Assembly (NCBI GenBank): GCA_036898135.1
Contig: CM072519.1
Location: forward strand, 70,806,750 to 70,870,749
Reading direction: 5' to 3'
DNA length: 64,000 nt
Source of the DNA: Oncomelania hupensis
Lineage: Eukaryota > Mollusca > Gastropoda > Littorinimorpha > Pomatiopsidae
Part shown: one piece after another, positions 44,015-55,130 of the stretch
Numbering within the stretch: the first letter of the stretch is position 1
Layout: the number at the start of each line of letters is the position of its first letter
The notes under the pieces: generated by a model
Database searches by the model: none
What the model was told of the DNA's origin: nothing
What the model saw: the letters and a program-made list of their open reading frames with translations, nothing else
Position numbers and translations under genes: made by a program

Positions 44015-47000
44015 TTCTTCTTCTTTCATTACTCTGCCAACTTCATCGTTCTGAAGGTACTGCAGATTTGAGGGGTTGTTGCAATGGCGCTTGTTTGTAA
44101 GTCTGTTTGGGTTTGTGCTGCCCAAATGAAACAGCCTTGGGGGAAAAGGGGGGAGAGCATGAGGGGGCAGGGGAGAGAGGGAAATGGGGGGGGGGGCGGG
44201 TTAGATCTGGGATTTGAAGGCTTCCAGCGAGGTGCTGAGGACAGCATCTGCCGGGAGCTGGTTCCACTCTGCAATTGTGCGGGGGAAAAAGGTTTGCTTT
44301 CTGTATTGGGTTCTGCAGGAAGGAAGCTGGTAGTGCTCTGGGTGGACGTGACGGGTCTGTTTGGCAGGAGGGGTGGGTGTGGGTTTTCTTGAAGATGTGA
44401 TGGTTATGAGGCCATGATGGTACTTGTAGAAAGTGATGAGGCGGGCTTGCCGGCGGCGGTCCTGCAGGCTTGGCCATTGCAGTCCCTCCAGCATAGCGTC
44501 CACACTTGATGTTTGCCGATGGCGATTGACCACCCAGCGGGCTGCTCTGCGCTGAACTGCCTCAATCCGCCTGATGTCTTTGTCTGTGGTAGGATCCCAC
44601 ACTGGACTCGCATACTCCAGGAGCGGGCGGACCAGTGTGAAGTATGCTCGCTGTTTGAGTGACTGTGAACCTACTCGCAGGTTCCTTCTGAGGAAGCCGA
44701 GAACTTTGTTTGCCTTGTTGATGATGTTGGTGATGTGACTGTCCCACAGAAGGTCGCTCTTGATGGTTACACCAAGATATTTTGCCTCCTTGACAGCGCT
44801 GAGTGTGTGGCCATGGAGGTGGTATGCGCTTTGAAGCGGTTTCCTCTTCCTGGTTATTTGGAGTGTCAAACACTTATCCGGGTGGAAGGACATCAGCCAC
44901 GTTTGCTCCCACTCAGCAAGCCGGTCCAAGTCAGCTTGCAGAACACGTTGGTCATCTTCGGTGCTGACTGTCTTGTGGCACAGTGTATCATCTGCGAAAA
45001 GGCGAGCCTCTGCGGACAGTCCATCGGGGAGGTCGTTGATATATAGTAGGAAAAGGCTAGGGCCCAGGACGGAGCCTTGTGGCACACCGGATTCTACGGG
45101 GATTGGTTCGGATGTGGCGCCATCGACGACCACGCGTTGCTGCCGGTCAGTAAGAAAGGCTTGTATCCAGGTCAGCATATCTCCTGTGATTCCATAGTGT
45201 TTCAACTTGTGAATAAGCAGGGAATGGCAGACCTTATCGAAGGCTTTGGAGAAATCCATCACCATGATGTCTGTCTGCTTCCCCTTCTCCAGGTCATCAG
45301 AGACCACATCCACAAGGCCTATGAGCTGGCTTTCGCAGGAGCGTTGGCGCCTGAATCCGTGCTGTGCTTCGCTGAGTAGGTGGTGTTCCTCCGCGAAGCT
45401 CATGATGCTATGGGTGATAATGTGCTCCATGATTTTGCATGGAACACTAGTCAGAGAGATTGGGCGGTAGTTTTCAGGGAGATATCTTTCACCTTTCTTA
45501 AAGACTGGGGTCACGTTGGCTGTTCGCCAGTCCTGGGGGACTACTCCGGTTTTCAACGAGCTTTGATATAGGAGAGTCAAGGCTGGGGAGATTTCATCAG
45601 CTAGTTCTTTGAGGAGTCGGGGACTTATTTGATCTGGCCCGGGGGCTTTACTTGAGTCCAGATCTCTCAGGAGCTTTGAGACACCAGAGGCGTTGATGGT
45701 GATGTTGCTGCAGGATGGAGAGTCTGGATGTGGCGGTTGAAGCTTGGTCTTTAATCTAAAATCTTCAGATGTGTAGTTCTCTCTTGGGCTGAAGGCAGAC
45801 TTGAACTGCTTATTTAGTATTTCAGCACGTTCCTTCGCTCCAGTCACAAGCTTTCCTCCAACCTTGAGTGGGGATACACCAGCTGCTTCTGTCCGTTGGG
45901 CTTTTATGTAGGTCCAGAAGGACTTTATGCTGGGGTTGCGTTTGTTGTCTTCAGGATCCTGCGCGAAGAGTCGTTCTGTGTAGGACCAGTATGAACGTCT
46001 TAAGTTTCTCTGTACCGTTTGTTTGATTTTCTTTAGGTCTTCTTGCAATTTTTTGTCTCCTGTTTTCTTCCAGCACTTATATAGGCGGTCTCTTTTACGA
46101 ATGAGCCGAAGAGTAGCATGATCCACCCATGGTTTGCTGGCTTTCTTCCCAAGTGTCTTGTAGGGGATGTGCTCTCGCGACATGTCGTTAATGCCGTCTT
46201 TCAGGGTAGACCAGATGTCCTCTGTGTTACTCTCTGCGTTGAATGAGCTAGTGATGGTATCTGAGAGGTCAGAGGCGGCAGTTCGAAGTGCGTCCCAGTT
46301 AGCTCGGGAAAATTGGGGAACGCTGCGTGGAGTTTGTCGATGGTATACGGGCTTGGTGTTGAACTCCATGTATACGATGTCATGGTCCGACAGACCAGGA
46401 ATTCCTTCTATGCGAGGCACAAGTGATGGGCGGTTTGTGAGAAAGAGATCTAGGGTGTTGTCTTCTCGTGTGGGAAAATTCACAAGCTGCTCAAGTCCTA
46501 AGTCGCTAATAATGTCCAGGAAGTCTTCATGGAGGGTGGGGTATTTTGATCTTGTTTTTAGTGTTTTTGTTGTCCAGTCGAAGGCTGGGAAGTTGAGGTC
46601 ACCGCCAATGATGACAGTGGCTTGTGTGGCAATGGCGCGTTGTGCAGAGTTGACAAACTGTCGGAGGCTGATTCCATCCCCAGTGTGCGGCCGATAGTAG
46701 GAAGCAACAAGGAGTTGGCGCCGTCCCTGCAGCTTGATCTTCGCCCAGATCATTTCGCAGCCTGGCACTTGGAGTTCTGTCACTTCGTGGCATGTTAGGT
46801 GGTTGGCCACTGCTATCAAGACTCCGCCGCCATCTCGATTTCTGTCGAGCCTAAAGGTATTGAAGGAAGGCGGCATGAATTCACTGCTAAGGATCGAAGA
46901 GTCTAGCCAGGTTTCAGTTGCAATAATGATGTCAGGTTTGGTGCTATCCACAAGATTGCGGATACCTGCTACTTTGCCAGTGATGCAATGGAAGTTGATG

Positions 47001-47898
47001 TTTAGGAGACGAAGGGGACGGTTGTTGATCTTATTTTGACATGAAGCTCGGGTTGGGGTTGACGAGTGGATGGGATGAAAGGACTCTGCGGTGGGTAGGG
47101 CAGAGTTGGCAGAGCTGTGAAGTAGGGACTGGGCGCTGGGGCTCTTTGGTTCTCTGCCATCATCAAGTCCAAAGAGATCAAAGGCTACAGTGCTGAAATT
47201 TGCATTCTGGCAAATGACACATTCCCACACAACATCACTGCCGCCAAGTCTGTCATACTCCTCCGATGTGTCTAGGATACTTTGGCAGGCCAGATGAAAC
47301 CATTGGCCACATGTGGCACATTCTACACCCCTAGCATCCCAGGTAACAGTTCGATCGCAGGTGCCACATGGATATTTGGTCTCATCGCTTGTTGAGATTC
47401 CAGCTTTATCGGCGGATTTCATTTTTAAGTCGAATGGAGGTGGGGGAAGAGGAGGGTGGTGAGCGACGAAGTGTAAACCTACTTTCGGTTTGGTTGGTTC
47501 TGCTTGCAGAGAGGAGAAAAGCAGGGAAGTCAGAAGGGAAGCTTGGGTGAGAAGGCAGATATATGATTTCTTCATTTATGCTTGTATCCGCGAAGATCGG
47601 ATGGAGATGAGGGGAGAAATGTTGTACTCACAGGTTGTGATAAGTGATCGCGTTTGGCGCCGCCATCTTTGTTGACAGTACTCACTCAGGCAGTTGAAGT
47701 TTAGAGGTTTAGAAGTCCATGAAGATCTTGACAGGCATCGTAAACTTGATGAAATTTGATCCGTCGTGGTTTATATATCGGGCAGAGTAGGGCTGGGGGA
47801 GGAGAGGGACGGGAACAGGATTGTTATGACAAAAAACAAGTGAGAATCGCCGGAGCGAATAGGTAGGAGCGTCTAGACTGTCACGCATGCGCAACCCC
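44015..47898 (-). mobile_element. Full-length CR1-type LINE inserted in a solo LTR
   Basis: The 3,884-bp insertion is flanked by TAGTC (44010-44014 and 47899-47903). The host LTR is single at this point in the 34.5-kb copy, which fixes the borders. In element sense there is a 323-bp 5' UTR, one 1,124-codon ORF, a 186-bp 3' UTR and a GAAGAAGAA tail. The 5' UTR has a short upstream ORF starting GATGGCGGCGCC (47667). There is no separate ORF1. The intact ORF and exact duplication suggest a young copy. Confidence 0.85.
44201..47575 (-). CDS. CR1-type LINE protein: PHD finger, APE endonuclease, reverse transcriptase
   Basis: This is a 1,124-codon uninterrupted frame. Residues 70-122 form a C4HC3 PHD-like finger: CGTC at 70, CATC at 86, HLAC at 94, CVIC at 119. 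An APE-type endonuclease follows from about 187 (RLLNINFHCITGK, ETW at 221, GGDLNFP near 323, SDHDIVY near 395). Reverse transcriptase motifs are DFSKAFDKV near 775 (motif A), GVPQGSVLGP near 833 (motif B) and LFADD near 858 (motif C). The protein would nick target DNA and copy its own RNA in place. Met1 opens a hydrophobic stretch that may not be translated; Met52 is a plausible alternative start. In many CR1 elements the PHD finger is in ORF1, so its fusion to the EN-RT ORF here is notable. All key motifs look intact. Confidence 0.85.
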   Translation of the reverse strand: MKKSYICLLTQASLLTSLLFSSLQAEPTKPKVGLHFVAHHPPLPPPPFDLKMKSADKAGISTSDETKYPCGTCDRTVTWDARGVECATCGQWFHLACQSILDTSEEYDRLGGSDVVWECVICQNANFSTVAFDLFGLDDGREPKSPSAQSLLHSSANSALPTAESFHPIHSSTPTRASCQNKINNRPLRLLNINFHCITGKVAGIRNLVDSTKPDIIIATETWLDSSILSSEFMPPSFNTFRLDRNRDGGGVLIAVANHLTCHEVTELQVPGCEMIWAKIKLQGRRQLLVASYYRPHTGDGISLRQFVNSAQRAIATQATVIIGGDLNFPAFDWTTKTLKTRSKYPTLHEDFLDIISDLGLEQLVNFPTREDNTLDLFLTNRPSLVPRIEGIPGLSDHDIVYMEFNTKPVYHRQTPRSVPQFSRANWDALRTAASDLSDTITSSFNAESNTEDIWSTLKDGINDMSREHIPYKTLGKKASKPWVDHATLRLIRKRDRLYKCWKKTGDKKLQEDLKKIKQTVQRNLRRSYWSYTERLFAQDPEDNKRNPSIKSFWTYIKAQRTEAAGVSPLKVGGKLVTGAKERAEILNKQFKSAFSPRENYTSEDFRLKTKLQPPHPDSPSCSNITINASGVSKLLRDLDSSKAPGPDQISPRLLKELADEISPALTLLYQSSLKTGVVPQDWRTANVTPVFKKGERYLPENYRPISLTSVPCKIMEHIITHSIMSFAEEHHLLSEAQHGFRRQRSCESQLIGLVDVVSDDLEKGKQTDIMVMDFSKAFDKVCHSLLIHKLKHYGITGDMLTWIQAFLTDRQQRVVVDGATSEPIPVESGVPQGSVLGPSLFLLYINDLPDGLSAEARLFADDTLCHKTVSTEDDQRVLQADLDRLAEWEQTWLMSFHPDKCLTLQITRKRKPLQSAYHLHGHTLSAVKEAKYLGVTIKSDLLWDSHITNIINKANKVLGFLRRNLRVGSQSLKQRAYFTLVRPLLEYASPVWDPTTDKDIRRIEAVQRRAARWVVNRHRQTSSVDAMLEGLQWPSLQDRRRQARLITFYKYHHGLITITSSRKPTPTPPAKQTRHVHPEHYQLPSCRTQYRKQTFFPRTIAEWNQLPADAVLSTSLEAFKSQI

Positions 47899-49262
47899 TA
47901 GTCCAGCCACTTGATAACAGTTAAAATCACACACTTATTTCTTCTACTCTATACAAGATCTTCGATGTACTACTCTACCTTAAAAAGTCAAGAGTCAATG
48001 CAAATGATTCGATCGCTGATAGTCTAGGCAGCTGTTATGTCTTCATAGGGCACTGGCTACTAGAGTTCATGTAGATTGGTCTACTGTGGTCCGTTTTACT
48101 ATTTTCTGAAGAGTGGACTACTGTGGTCCTTTTGCTATCAGTTTAAGTGCACTTTTTCCTATGCACTTAACTTGCGTGTGGTGTGTTTGAAGCCCTTCGT
48201 TGAGGTAGCTTCTGGTACACGCTGGGTCGTCTTGTAGTTTGGTTCCTTGACAAGCTGTGTTGTCTTGGAGAGAGTTTTCCAGGGGAGCTCTCTCAGTCCT
48301 GTGCTGTAGAGGCTAAACAGCCAACTCGTGTTTTCTTTGGAGTTGGGCGCACGTTATATCTCGCCTGCTCGTCTGTAACACAAGAGACGAAATTCTGCAC
48401 AACCTCGAGTAATAGGTTTGTGCAGAGCGTCTCACTGAAAGCCAAAGTAGCCCTCAATGATAGCTCCACATCTCTATACATAAGCGACGAACATTCTGCT
48501 ACGTCCGTGGTCCACTGGAATCTCAACTCTAATTTCCTATACATACATAAATATAAATCGTGGCTAACTATACACATACAGAATTAATAATAGTATAAAC
48601 ATTCACTGGTACAGCCACTGGTCTGCAAACATACATATAGGTTAAACAACAGTGGTTCCGTCAGGTATACAACATGGCGGCGCAACCGGTCGTGTTTCGC
48701 CACGTGGTCACGCAACGTTGGAGGAACAATTCAAATCTATGCATAGCAAATTCCACAAACATAATTTCAACAATAATATAAATATATAACGATGAAACAG
48801 AAGTATGTTCATTTACCTGTTTGACAAAGTCAGGCTCGTGGCTACTTGATTGAATTCTAAGATTCCCAAGCACTGCTTCCTGGTCTGTTCAGGAGAGATT
48901 TTACTGCTAACTGTGTAGCTGATTACTGCTCCTCGGTTCAAACTCGACTCCTGTTCTATCTCTCTATTTGAATCAGCCAGACCTGGCTGAGTCCATTATA
49001 AACTGTGTTCTCATTGGCTGGTAATCGACTCGCCTACCGTAGCTACGATGATATCATTGCCTGCCGATTCAACACACACAGTGCTGACGTCACTACACTG
49101 TTTGCGTCAAGCTCGCAGTGTGTGTACCTCAGTTATACCATTGCTACGCCTGATTACTTCCATCGTCTGCTGCAGCCTAACATTAACATTCTAAGATTTA
49201 CATGGACTAAACAAGGCTAAATAGTAAAGTAAGCAGGGTAAAACTATAGTTCGTCTGTCACA

Positions 49263-49315
49263 AGTTAGCCTACATCTTGTCAATTGTTGCTATACTACAG
49301 TACATCTTGTCCATA
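49263..49315. repeat. Degenerate about 30-bp repeat, right part
   Basis: TACATCTTGTCAATTGTTGC units continue from the left side of the split LTR. Confidence 0.7.
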
Positions 49316-49345
49316 AGAACCCTGTACTGTATTTTAGATTAAAAC

Positions 49346-49790
49346 TATGCTTGACAGGCAGCATGTATGTGCTTACAGTGGTTGACAGGCAGCATATATG
49401 TGCTAACAGACATTCAGCATATATGTGCTTACAGTGGTTGACAGGCAGCATGTATGTGCTAACAGTGGTTGACAGGCAGCATGTATGTGCTAACAGTGGT
49501 TGACAGGCAGCGTGTATGTGCTAACAGTGGTTGACAGGCAGCGTGTATGTGCTAACAGTGGTTGACAGGCAGCATGTATGTGCTAACAGTGGTTGACAGG
49601 CAGCATGTATGTGCTAACAGTGGTTGACAGGCAGCGTGTATGTGCTAACAGTGGTTGACAGGCAGCGTGTATGTGCTAACAGTGGTTGACAGGCAGCGTG
49701 TATGTGCTAACAGTGGTTGACAGGCAGCGTGTATGTGCTTACAGTGGTTGACAGGCAGCGTGTATGTGCTAACAGTGGTTGACAGGCAGG
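49346..49790. repeat. 31-bp minisatellite, about 14 units
   Basis: The unit contains GTTGACAGGCAGCATGTATG and TGCTAACAGTG, with CGTG/CATG variants. Confidence 0.95.
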
Positions 49791-49988
49791 TCAGCTTGAT
49801 TCAGCACCTGCAAGAACAAATTGCTGACGTCAGGCTTGAACCCAAATCCCCCAAGACGCTCATTCCTAAGGCTTGCTCTGCAGACCACTATAAGCACATA
49901 CACGCTGCCAGGAATGAGCGTCTTGGGGGATTTGGGTTCAAGCCTGACGTCAACAATTTGTTCTTGCTGGTGCTGAATCAAGCTGACC
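49789..49988. repeat. Long hairpin: 79-bp arms, 42-base loop
   Basis: The arms at 49789-49867 and 49910-49988 are reverse complements with two mismatches (near 49808 and 49823). The left arm starts GGTCAGCTTGATTCAGCACC. The loop includes TAAGCACATACACGCTGCC, which is the complement of a unit of the adjacent 31-bp minisatellite. The structure therefore arose by inverted duplication involving array DNA. Confidence 0.9.
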
Positions 49989-50129
49989 AACGCCTTGATT
50001 CGTCCTTTGCGCTCGTAAGCGAGCTATATAACAAAGATACTTGAGCTTATTTTAGAGGTTCCAATCAGCCTTTTTTTTCGGGGGGTGGGGGGGTAGGGTA
50101 AATATTGTAAGTAATATTCTTTTACTCCT

Positions 50130-50139
50130 CCTCCTACTT

Positions 50140-50229
<90 letters not shown>

Positions 50230-50277
50230 TTCATCATCATCATCATCATCATCATCATCTTCATCATCATAATCATC

Positions 50278-50314
<37 letters not shown>

Positions 50315-50340
50315 GCATCTTCATTTTCATCTTCTTCTTC
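50130..50340. repeat. (ATC)n microsatellite
   Basis: Long ATC run with a few CTT interruptions. The poly-Met frame on the minus strand is an artefact. Confidence 0.95.
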
Positions 50341-50783
50341 TGTGGTCCTGATTCGGCTCTTAGCAGTTCGCTGTACCCAATAAACATTGATTATTTAGTA
50401 TAATTTAATGTAATCTAATCTTCTTCTTGTGATCACAGTCCTAAGTGCAAAACCAGATCGGGCAGTCCTTGGAGTAATTTGAGAAGTGTTTAATGCTACT
50501 GCCGTAGTCATGGTGATAAATGGGACAATGGCGGAACTAACACTAAGCGGGTTTTATATGGCAACAGCGGGTCAAGGGAAAGAAGCAGAACTTACATTGA
50601 CCGCCACACGTCTTGTGCAGTGTGTGTGTGTGTGGGTGTGTGTGTGTGGGTGTGTGTGGGGGGGGGAGGGAGAGAGAGGAGGGAGGAGAGAGCCAGGGGC
50701 GGGTGGGGCTGTAATATATTTGAGGGGGTATGTTTATGAAGTTATCAGTTTCACCTGTTCCGTTAGTAAGTACAGTCATGTGT
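50341..50783. other. Unassigned spacer with GT-rich tract
   Basis: GT/GGGG-rich at 50620-50690. CTGATTCGGCTCTTAGCAGT at 50347 resembles CAGATTCGGCTCTTTGCAGT near 59924, a small shared repeat. No gene. Confidence 0.5.

Positions 50784-50878
<95 letters not shown>
50784..50878. repeat. (CTA)n microsatellite
   Basis: Near-pure ACT/CTA run. Confidence 0.95.
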
Positions 50879-50949
50879 TTAAAAAAATAAAATAAAAACA
50901 ACAACACACTTTTGTAACATGTGATTTCCCCAAGCCTGGGCTGAAAGCG

Positions 50950-51515
50950 CATGCGTTACCTGTTATTGTGTGTCATGTGTTACCTGTTGTTCTCTGTTCT
51001 GTGTTACCTGTTATTGAATGTTATCTGTTATTGTGTGTTATTTGTTATTGTCTGTTATTGTGTTACCTGTTTTTGTCTGTTATGTTATTGAATGTTATCT
51101 GTTATTGTGTGTTATGCGTTACCTGTTGTTCTCCTGTTCTGTGTTACCTGTTATTGAATGTTATCTGTTATTGTGTGTTATCTGTTACCTGTTGTTCTCT
51201 GTTCTGTGTTACTGTTATTGAATGTTATCTGTTATTGTGTGTTATGTGTTATCTGTTGTTCTCTGTTACCTGTTATTGAATGTTGCTTGTTATTGGGTGT
51301 TATCTGTTACCTGTTGTTCTCTGTTCTGTGTTACCTGTTAGTGTATGTTATCTGTTATTATCTGTTATGCGTTACCTGTTATTTTCTATATGAAAACGAT
51401 TATAAACGATAGATATGTTATTGTTCGTTCTATTACCTGTAATTCTCTGTTATGCGTTACCTGTTATCCTCTGTTAGGTGTCAGCTGTTATTCTCTGTTG
51501 TGTGTTATCTGTTTT
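50950..51515. repeat. Degenerate TGTTACCTGTTATTG-type satellite
   Basis: Irregular repeats built from TGTTACCTGTTATTG, GAATGTTATCTG and TGTTGTTCTCTGTTCTG. Decayed tandem array with higher-order blocks of about 110-120 bp. Confidence 0.8.
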
Positions 51516-52145
51516 TGTGGCTATTTAAAAGGTGCTATAAATCAAACTGTTCAGGGTATGTGTTCCACTGACCAGGGGGGGAGGGGGATGCCTGTGTTTG
51601 ATGTAAACTCTTTTCTGTTTACTGTTGTTTGACATACTGACCCTGTGCTGTAGAAATCATCAATCTAGCGCTGTAGCTTTAGCTGCAACGATCGCTTTTT
51701 AAATTAAGGGTGTCATTAATCAAACTTAGCACCCCCTCCTCCTCCACACACACACACACACACGCACACCCACACACACACACGCACACACACACACACG
51801 CACCCACACACACACCATTCTCATCCCATCACAGTCCAATCGTGTCATTTATTATTTTTTCGCGATTTTGTAAACCTTTCACCTGTATTGCTATGAAAAA
51901 GTCGTTGCTGTAATGTTTCTATGACATTATCTGCTGTGCTACCATTAATAATTTGTATTAAAGATCCACTGGGCACACGCATGAGGACACTTCCTTGTCG
52001 GTGGGACTTTTTTCGCTGCAGACATATCGGTCTCGATCAAATGTAGTGCTTTAAATTTCCACTGTCGCTGTCTTTCTCCTTTGTTCTTTCTCATTCCTAC
52101 TCTGTTCTATCAATCTATTATACTATCTCTTTCTTCCGTAGACCA
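51516..52145. other. Unassigned spacer with (CA)n tract
   Basis: CA-rich at 51745-51812. No gene recognised. Confidence 0.5.
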
Positions 52146-52156
52146 GTCACCTACCT

Positions 52157-52453
52157 AGGTAAAAAAAAGGTAAAGGTAGTCCCATAGCCTTGTGGCCGTA
52201 GGGGAGCGTGATGATGGAGATCACACTTATCTTGGGCCAGCGTATTGAGGGTGATGCCCATGTCTCTCCCTCGCTGCTTTACCTTCCCCACCCTTAAGAG
52301 AGTAGGTACTCAATCACAGTTGAGTCAACTGGGGGCGTTGTTATTTGTCGCTTCACGTTTTGCGGTCACCCATCCGAGTGCTAAACGCACTGGACGGTGC
52401 TTAACTTGCGACACAGTAGCGAGTGCTCCAACCACTGTGCTATCCGACACCCC
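52157..52453 (-). mobile_element. Chimeric tRNA/5S-headed SINE, copy 3
   Basis: Inverse orientation to copies 1 and 2, with the head at 52453 and the tail at 52157 (A-run and GGTAAAGGTAG on plus). The exact 11-bp target duplication GTCACCTACCT is at 52146-52156 and 52454-52464. Confidence 0.88.
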
Positions 52454-52620
52454 GTCACCTACCTGTTTTCTTGAAAACTCTTCCAAAACTCCTCATTTGT
52501 GTATGAGGTCTGTTGGATCACATTGGAAATATTGGACGCTTTATGCCAAATGGTCACTAGGGCTTCCTATGATATTATTATTTAGCAATGTAGGCATTCT
52601 ATGTATGTGTGTTTTGTTAT

Positions 52621-54079
52621 CATGGGTGCCACCTTTCCGCCTATGGTCGGAAAATCAGATTTTTCTGAAGCCTACAATCGGAAATCCGATTTTTGGAAAA
52701 AAAATATCGTTAAAAAAATTATATAGAAGTAAACGAAACAAGATTTGTATCAGATTTGTGTAAAGATGCACAGCTGAAAGGGGCATAACCCGCGTATCCG
52801 GTTGATGACTTCCGGCCGGTCTGAGACTGAAGCATGGATATTGTGACTTTTTCCAGTCATGCCGTTTTTAGAGGAAAATACCGATACTGGAAAGAAAAAA
52901 GCGTGAGAGGTAGATAAGGGAATGAAGAATAAGTGGAGGTGGGAATGGATGTCAGATAAGTTTGATCCTGATGGCGATGAATGCCGGTTGTGGCTGAGAA
53001 AATTGGACCAGCCTGGTTTGAAAAAAACCCAAACAATGCTTTTTGTTCTTGTGCAGGGGCGGATCTTGTTCTTGTGCCACTTGTGCACGTGCACACCCCC
53101 CTGGCGGTCCAAAAAAAAAAAAAGAAAAGGAGGGAGAAAAGGAGAAGAAAAGAGAGAAAAAATTACTAATTCTCACTCACCACACAGTTTCATGTACCTC
53201 CAAATCATTTTTTTTATTTTGTGTGTGTGTGTGTGTGTGTATGGGTGCGTGTGTGTGTGTGTGTGTGTGTGACCAAACTTGTACATGCATCAGGTCAGTT
53301 TTGAATAAAACTGATGTGAGTGGCTATTTCTTGTTTTATTTGCAGTAACTTTGTCTTTGTATAAGCCTTTATGCAAGATGTTCTGCTATTGTAAATTTTA
53401 TCATCAGAGTTTGCAGAGGGGTGTTTGTGTGTGTGTGTGTGTGGGGGGGGGGGGGGGGCTAAACTTAAAGAGGACTTTTAGCACAAAACAATACTATTTT
53501 CAGTCCTTAAAATAATGCCCAAAATGCACCAGATTGCACAGATTTTAACCATTATTTTCAAATCTTTTCCCCGGACCCCCCTAGTACACGCTTCGCAGGC
53601 TCGCGCTTGTGGCTACGCCACTTCGCATTAGTGCACTGTGCACACCTCAACAATGGAAAGATCCACCCCTGTTGTGTATATTTGTGTGTGTTTGCTTTTC
53701 TTTCTCTCACCTCTTATACACATTCACAAAATGTTTAAACAATCTTAACTATGCTTCTGATTGTTCATATGTGTTTCCCATTTGCATTGACTAAGTCTGG
53801 GGACTTAGTCACCTTTGCCAATGTTAGGCCCTGGTCTTTTTATGTAGTTTTTTTCTTGTTCTATGTGAGTGTCTTGTATGTATCAAATTAGTGGTAAATC
53901 ATTCTTCAGCTTTCGCGAGAGGCCTCTAAATTGGCTTTGAATATTGTAAAAAAAATTTCTATCGGGGGGCGTTGCCCCTTTAACCTCCTACCAGGGCGTT
54001 ACGCTGGGACCCCATCGGGGCCTGGGCGGCCCCGGACCCCTGCCTTCAGATTTTGGAAAATTTCTTGGTGGCACCCATG
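52621..54079. mobile_element. Non-autonomous DNA transposon, 13-bp TIRs, 6-bp target duplication
   Basis: Starts CATGGGTGCCACC and ends GGTGGCACCCATG, a perfect 13-bp inverted repeat. TGTTAT lies directly outside each end (52615-52620, 54080-54085). The interior has a possible N-terminal transposase relic near 52925-53040 (WRWEWMSDKFDPDGDE) followed by a nested CAGGG-ended element. GC-rich sub-terminal DNA (GGGACCCCATCGGGGCC) precedes the right end. Superfamily not assigned; a 6-bp duplication is uncommon. Confidence 0.65.
53054..53671. mobile_element. CAGGG-ended non-autonomous element (hAT-like), nested
   Basis: Starts CAGGGGCGGATCTT and ends AAGATCCACCCCTG. The ends match in inverted orientation with one difference. 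TTGTG flanks both sides. Same end type as the element at 22516-23164. It contains A-rich and (GT)n tracts (53218-53270, 53428-53458) and no transposase. Confidence 0.6.
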
Positions 54080-54104
54080 TGTTATGTTTTAATAATGATG
54101 TTTA

Positions 54105-55128
54105 TGTAGCCGAGCCGCGGCTACGTAAATTTCTTACCATTAAATAGTAGGCCTTCCTGTATCCATGTTAAACTTGAACTATGGCTATTACTTGAGATAT
54201 ACTTTTCAGATACTTTTCATAATACCACCGTTAGACTTAGCAGTTTATTTTCTATTAGTATATATCAACTTTGTTTTTCAGTTAGGTAGCGAATTCGAAG
54301 GGGATCGCGACAGTGGATAGGGCAAAGTATATTGGTACACATCGGTACACGCGCCGCACTGGTTTCGGTTACGCTGGGCTGTTTCGGTTGCGCAATGTGT
54401 AGCGACCTACATTCTCGCTAGACTGACCGGGGTCCATTGATTCAGTTAGGCTGTGTTTACTATGTCATATTATTTATTCATTTACTTTAAAACCCACAAT
54501 AATAACCATGAAGTATTATACATGGTTGGAAAGAGGAGACGTTGTACTTTATTTTTTATTATAATTGCTGTTTAGAATTTTATCGAATTTAAGAGTTATT
54601 ATGACTTTTGATGTGTAAATCTCTTTGGATCGGCAACCACTTTCTCCTTTAAATTACTTATTGTTTTATTTCATAGCCGATAGGTCTGAGAATTGTATAT
54701 CAGTAGAAAGCTTGTATTCCCACGTTTACGCCGATGTATAATTTGTATATATTTTGTTAGTTTATAATATGTGTTTGTAAGATAGAGATTTGTAACTAAC
54801 ACAAATTTGCGCCAGCAGACGACTTTCTAGAGCCGCGGCAGTGCCTCACATTAAGCGCGCCCTCTAAGGCTGGCGGCGTCCCATATAAAGAAAGTTTCGG
54901 TAGTTAAAGGGGGACAAAACGGTCAGACCACCGAAGGCGAGACACACTGCACTGTCTCTGTTTCTGTATTGCCTTGCCTTGATTTGCCTTGTCATGATTG
55001 CTGACGACGGAATAAACAAGAGAAACTTCAACGGTCATCTTCGAACCTTTGGTGTTCTTGAGTGAGAGAGAGAGAATGTACACCACCACTTCATCCATAC
55101 TCTAAAAGAAGACACCACCATCATCACA
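54105..55128 (+). repeat. 5' LTR of the Gypsy element
   Basis: Starts TGTAGCCGAGCCGCGG, with an internal short palindrome GTAGCCG/CGGCTAC, and ends CCATCATCACA. CATATAAAG near 54881 is a likely TATA box, and GGAATAAACAAG near 55010 a likely poly(A) signal. The U3-R-U5 order therefore fits plus-strand transcription starting near 54910. Confidence 0.88.
54881..54890 (+). promoter_or_regulatory. Predicted LTR TATA box
   Basis: CATATAAAG lies about 30 bp before the presumed start of R. The same site is in the 3' LTR near 59471. Assigned by position only. Confidence 0.5.
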
Positions 55129-55130
55129 AA

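Larger units (their letters stand above)
43793..49262. mobile_element. Second solo LTR, split by a CR1-type LINE
   Basis: 43793-44014 and 47899-49262 together match the 34491-36008 solo LTR end to end (about 1.58 kb without the LINE). It starts TGTAACGTGGGG and ends GTCTGTCACA. Flanks AGTAC and AGTTA could be a decayed 5-bp target duplication. Differences from the first copy are scattered substitutions and a few indels, with more change near the right end. Confidence 0.8.

Noticed and set aside
50052..50387. Poly-methionine ORF
   Set aside because: It is the minus-strand reading of an ATC microsatellite.
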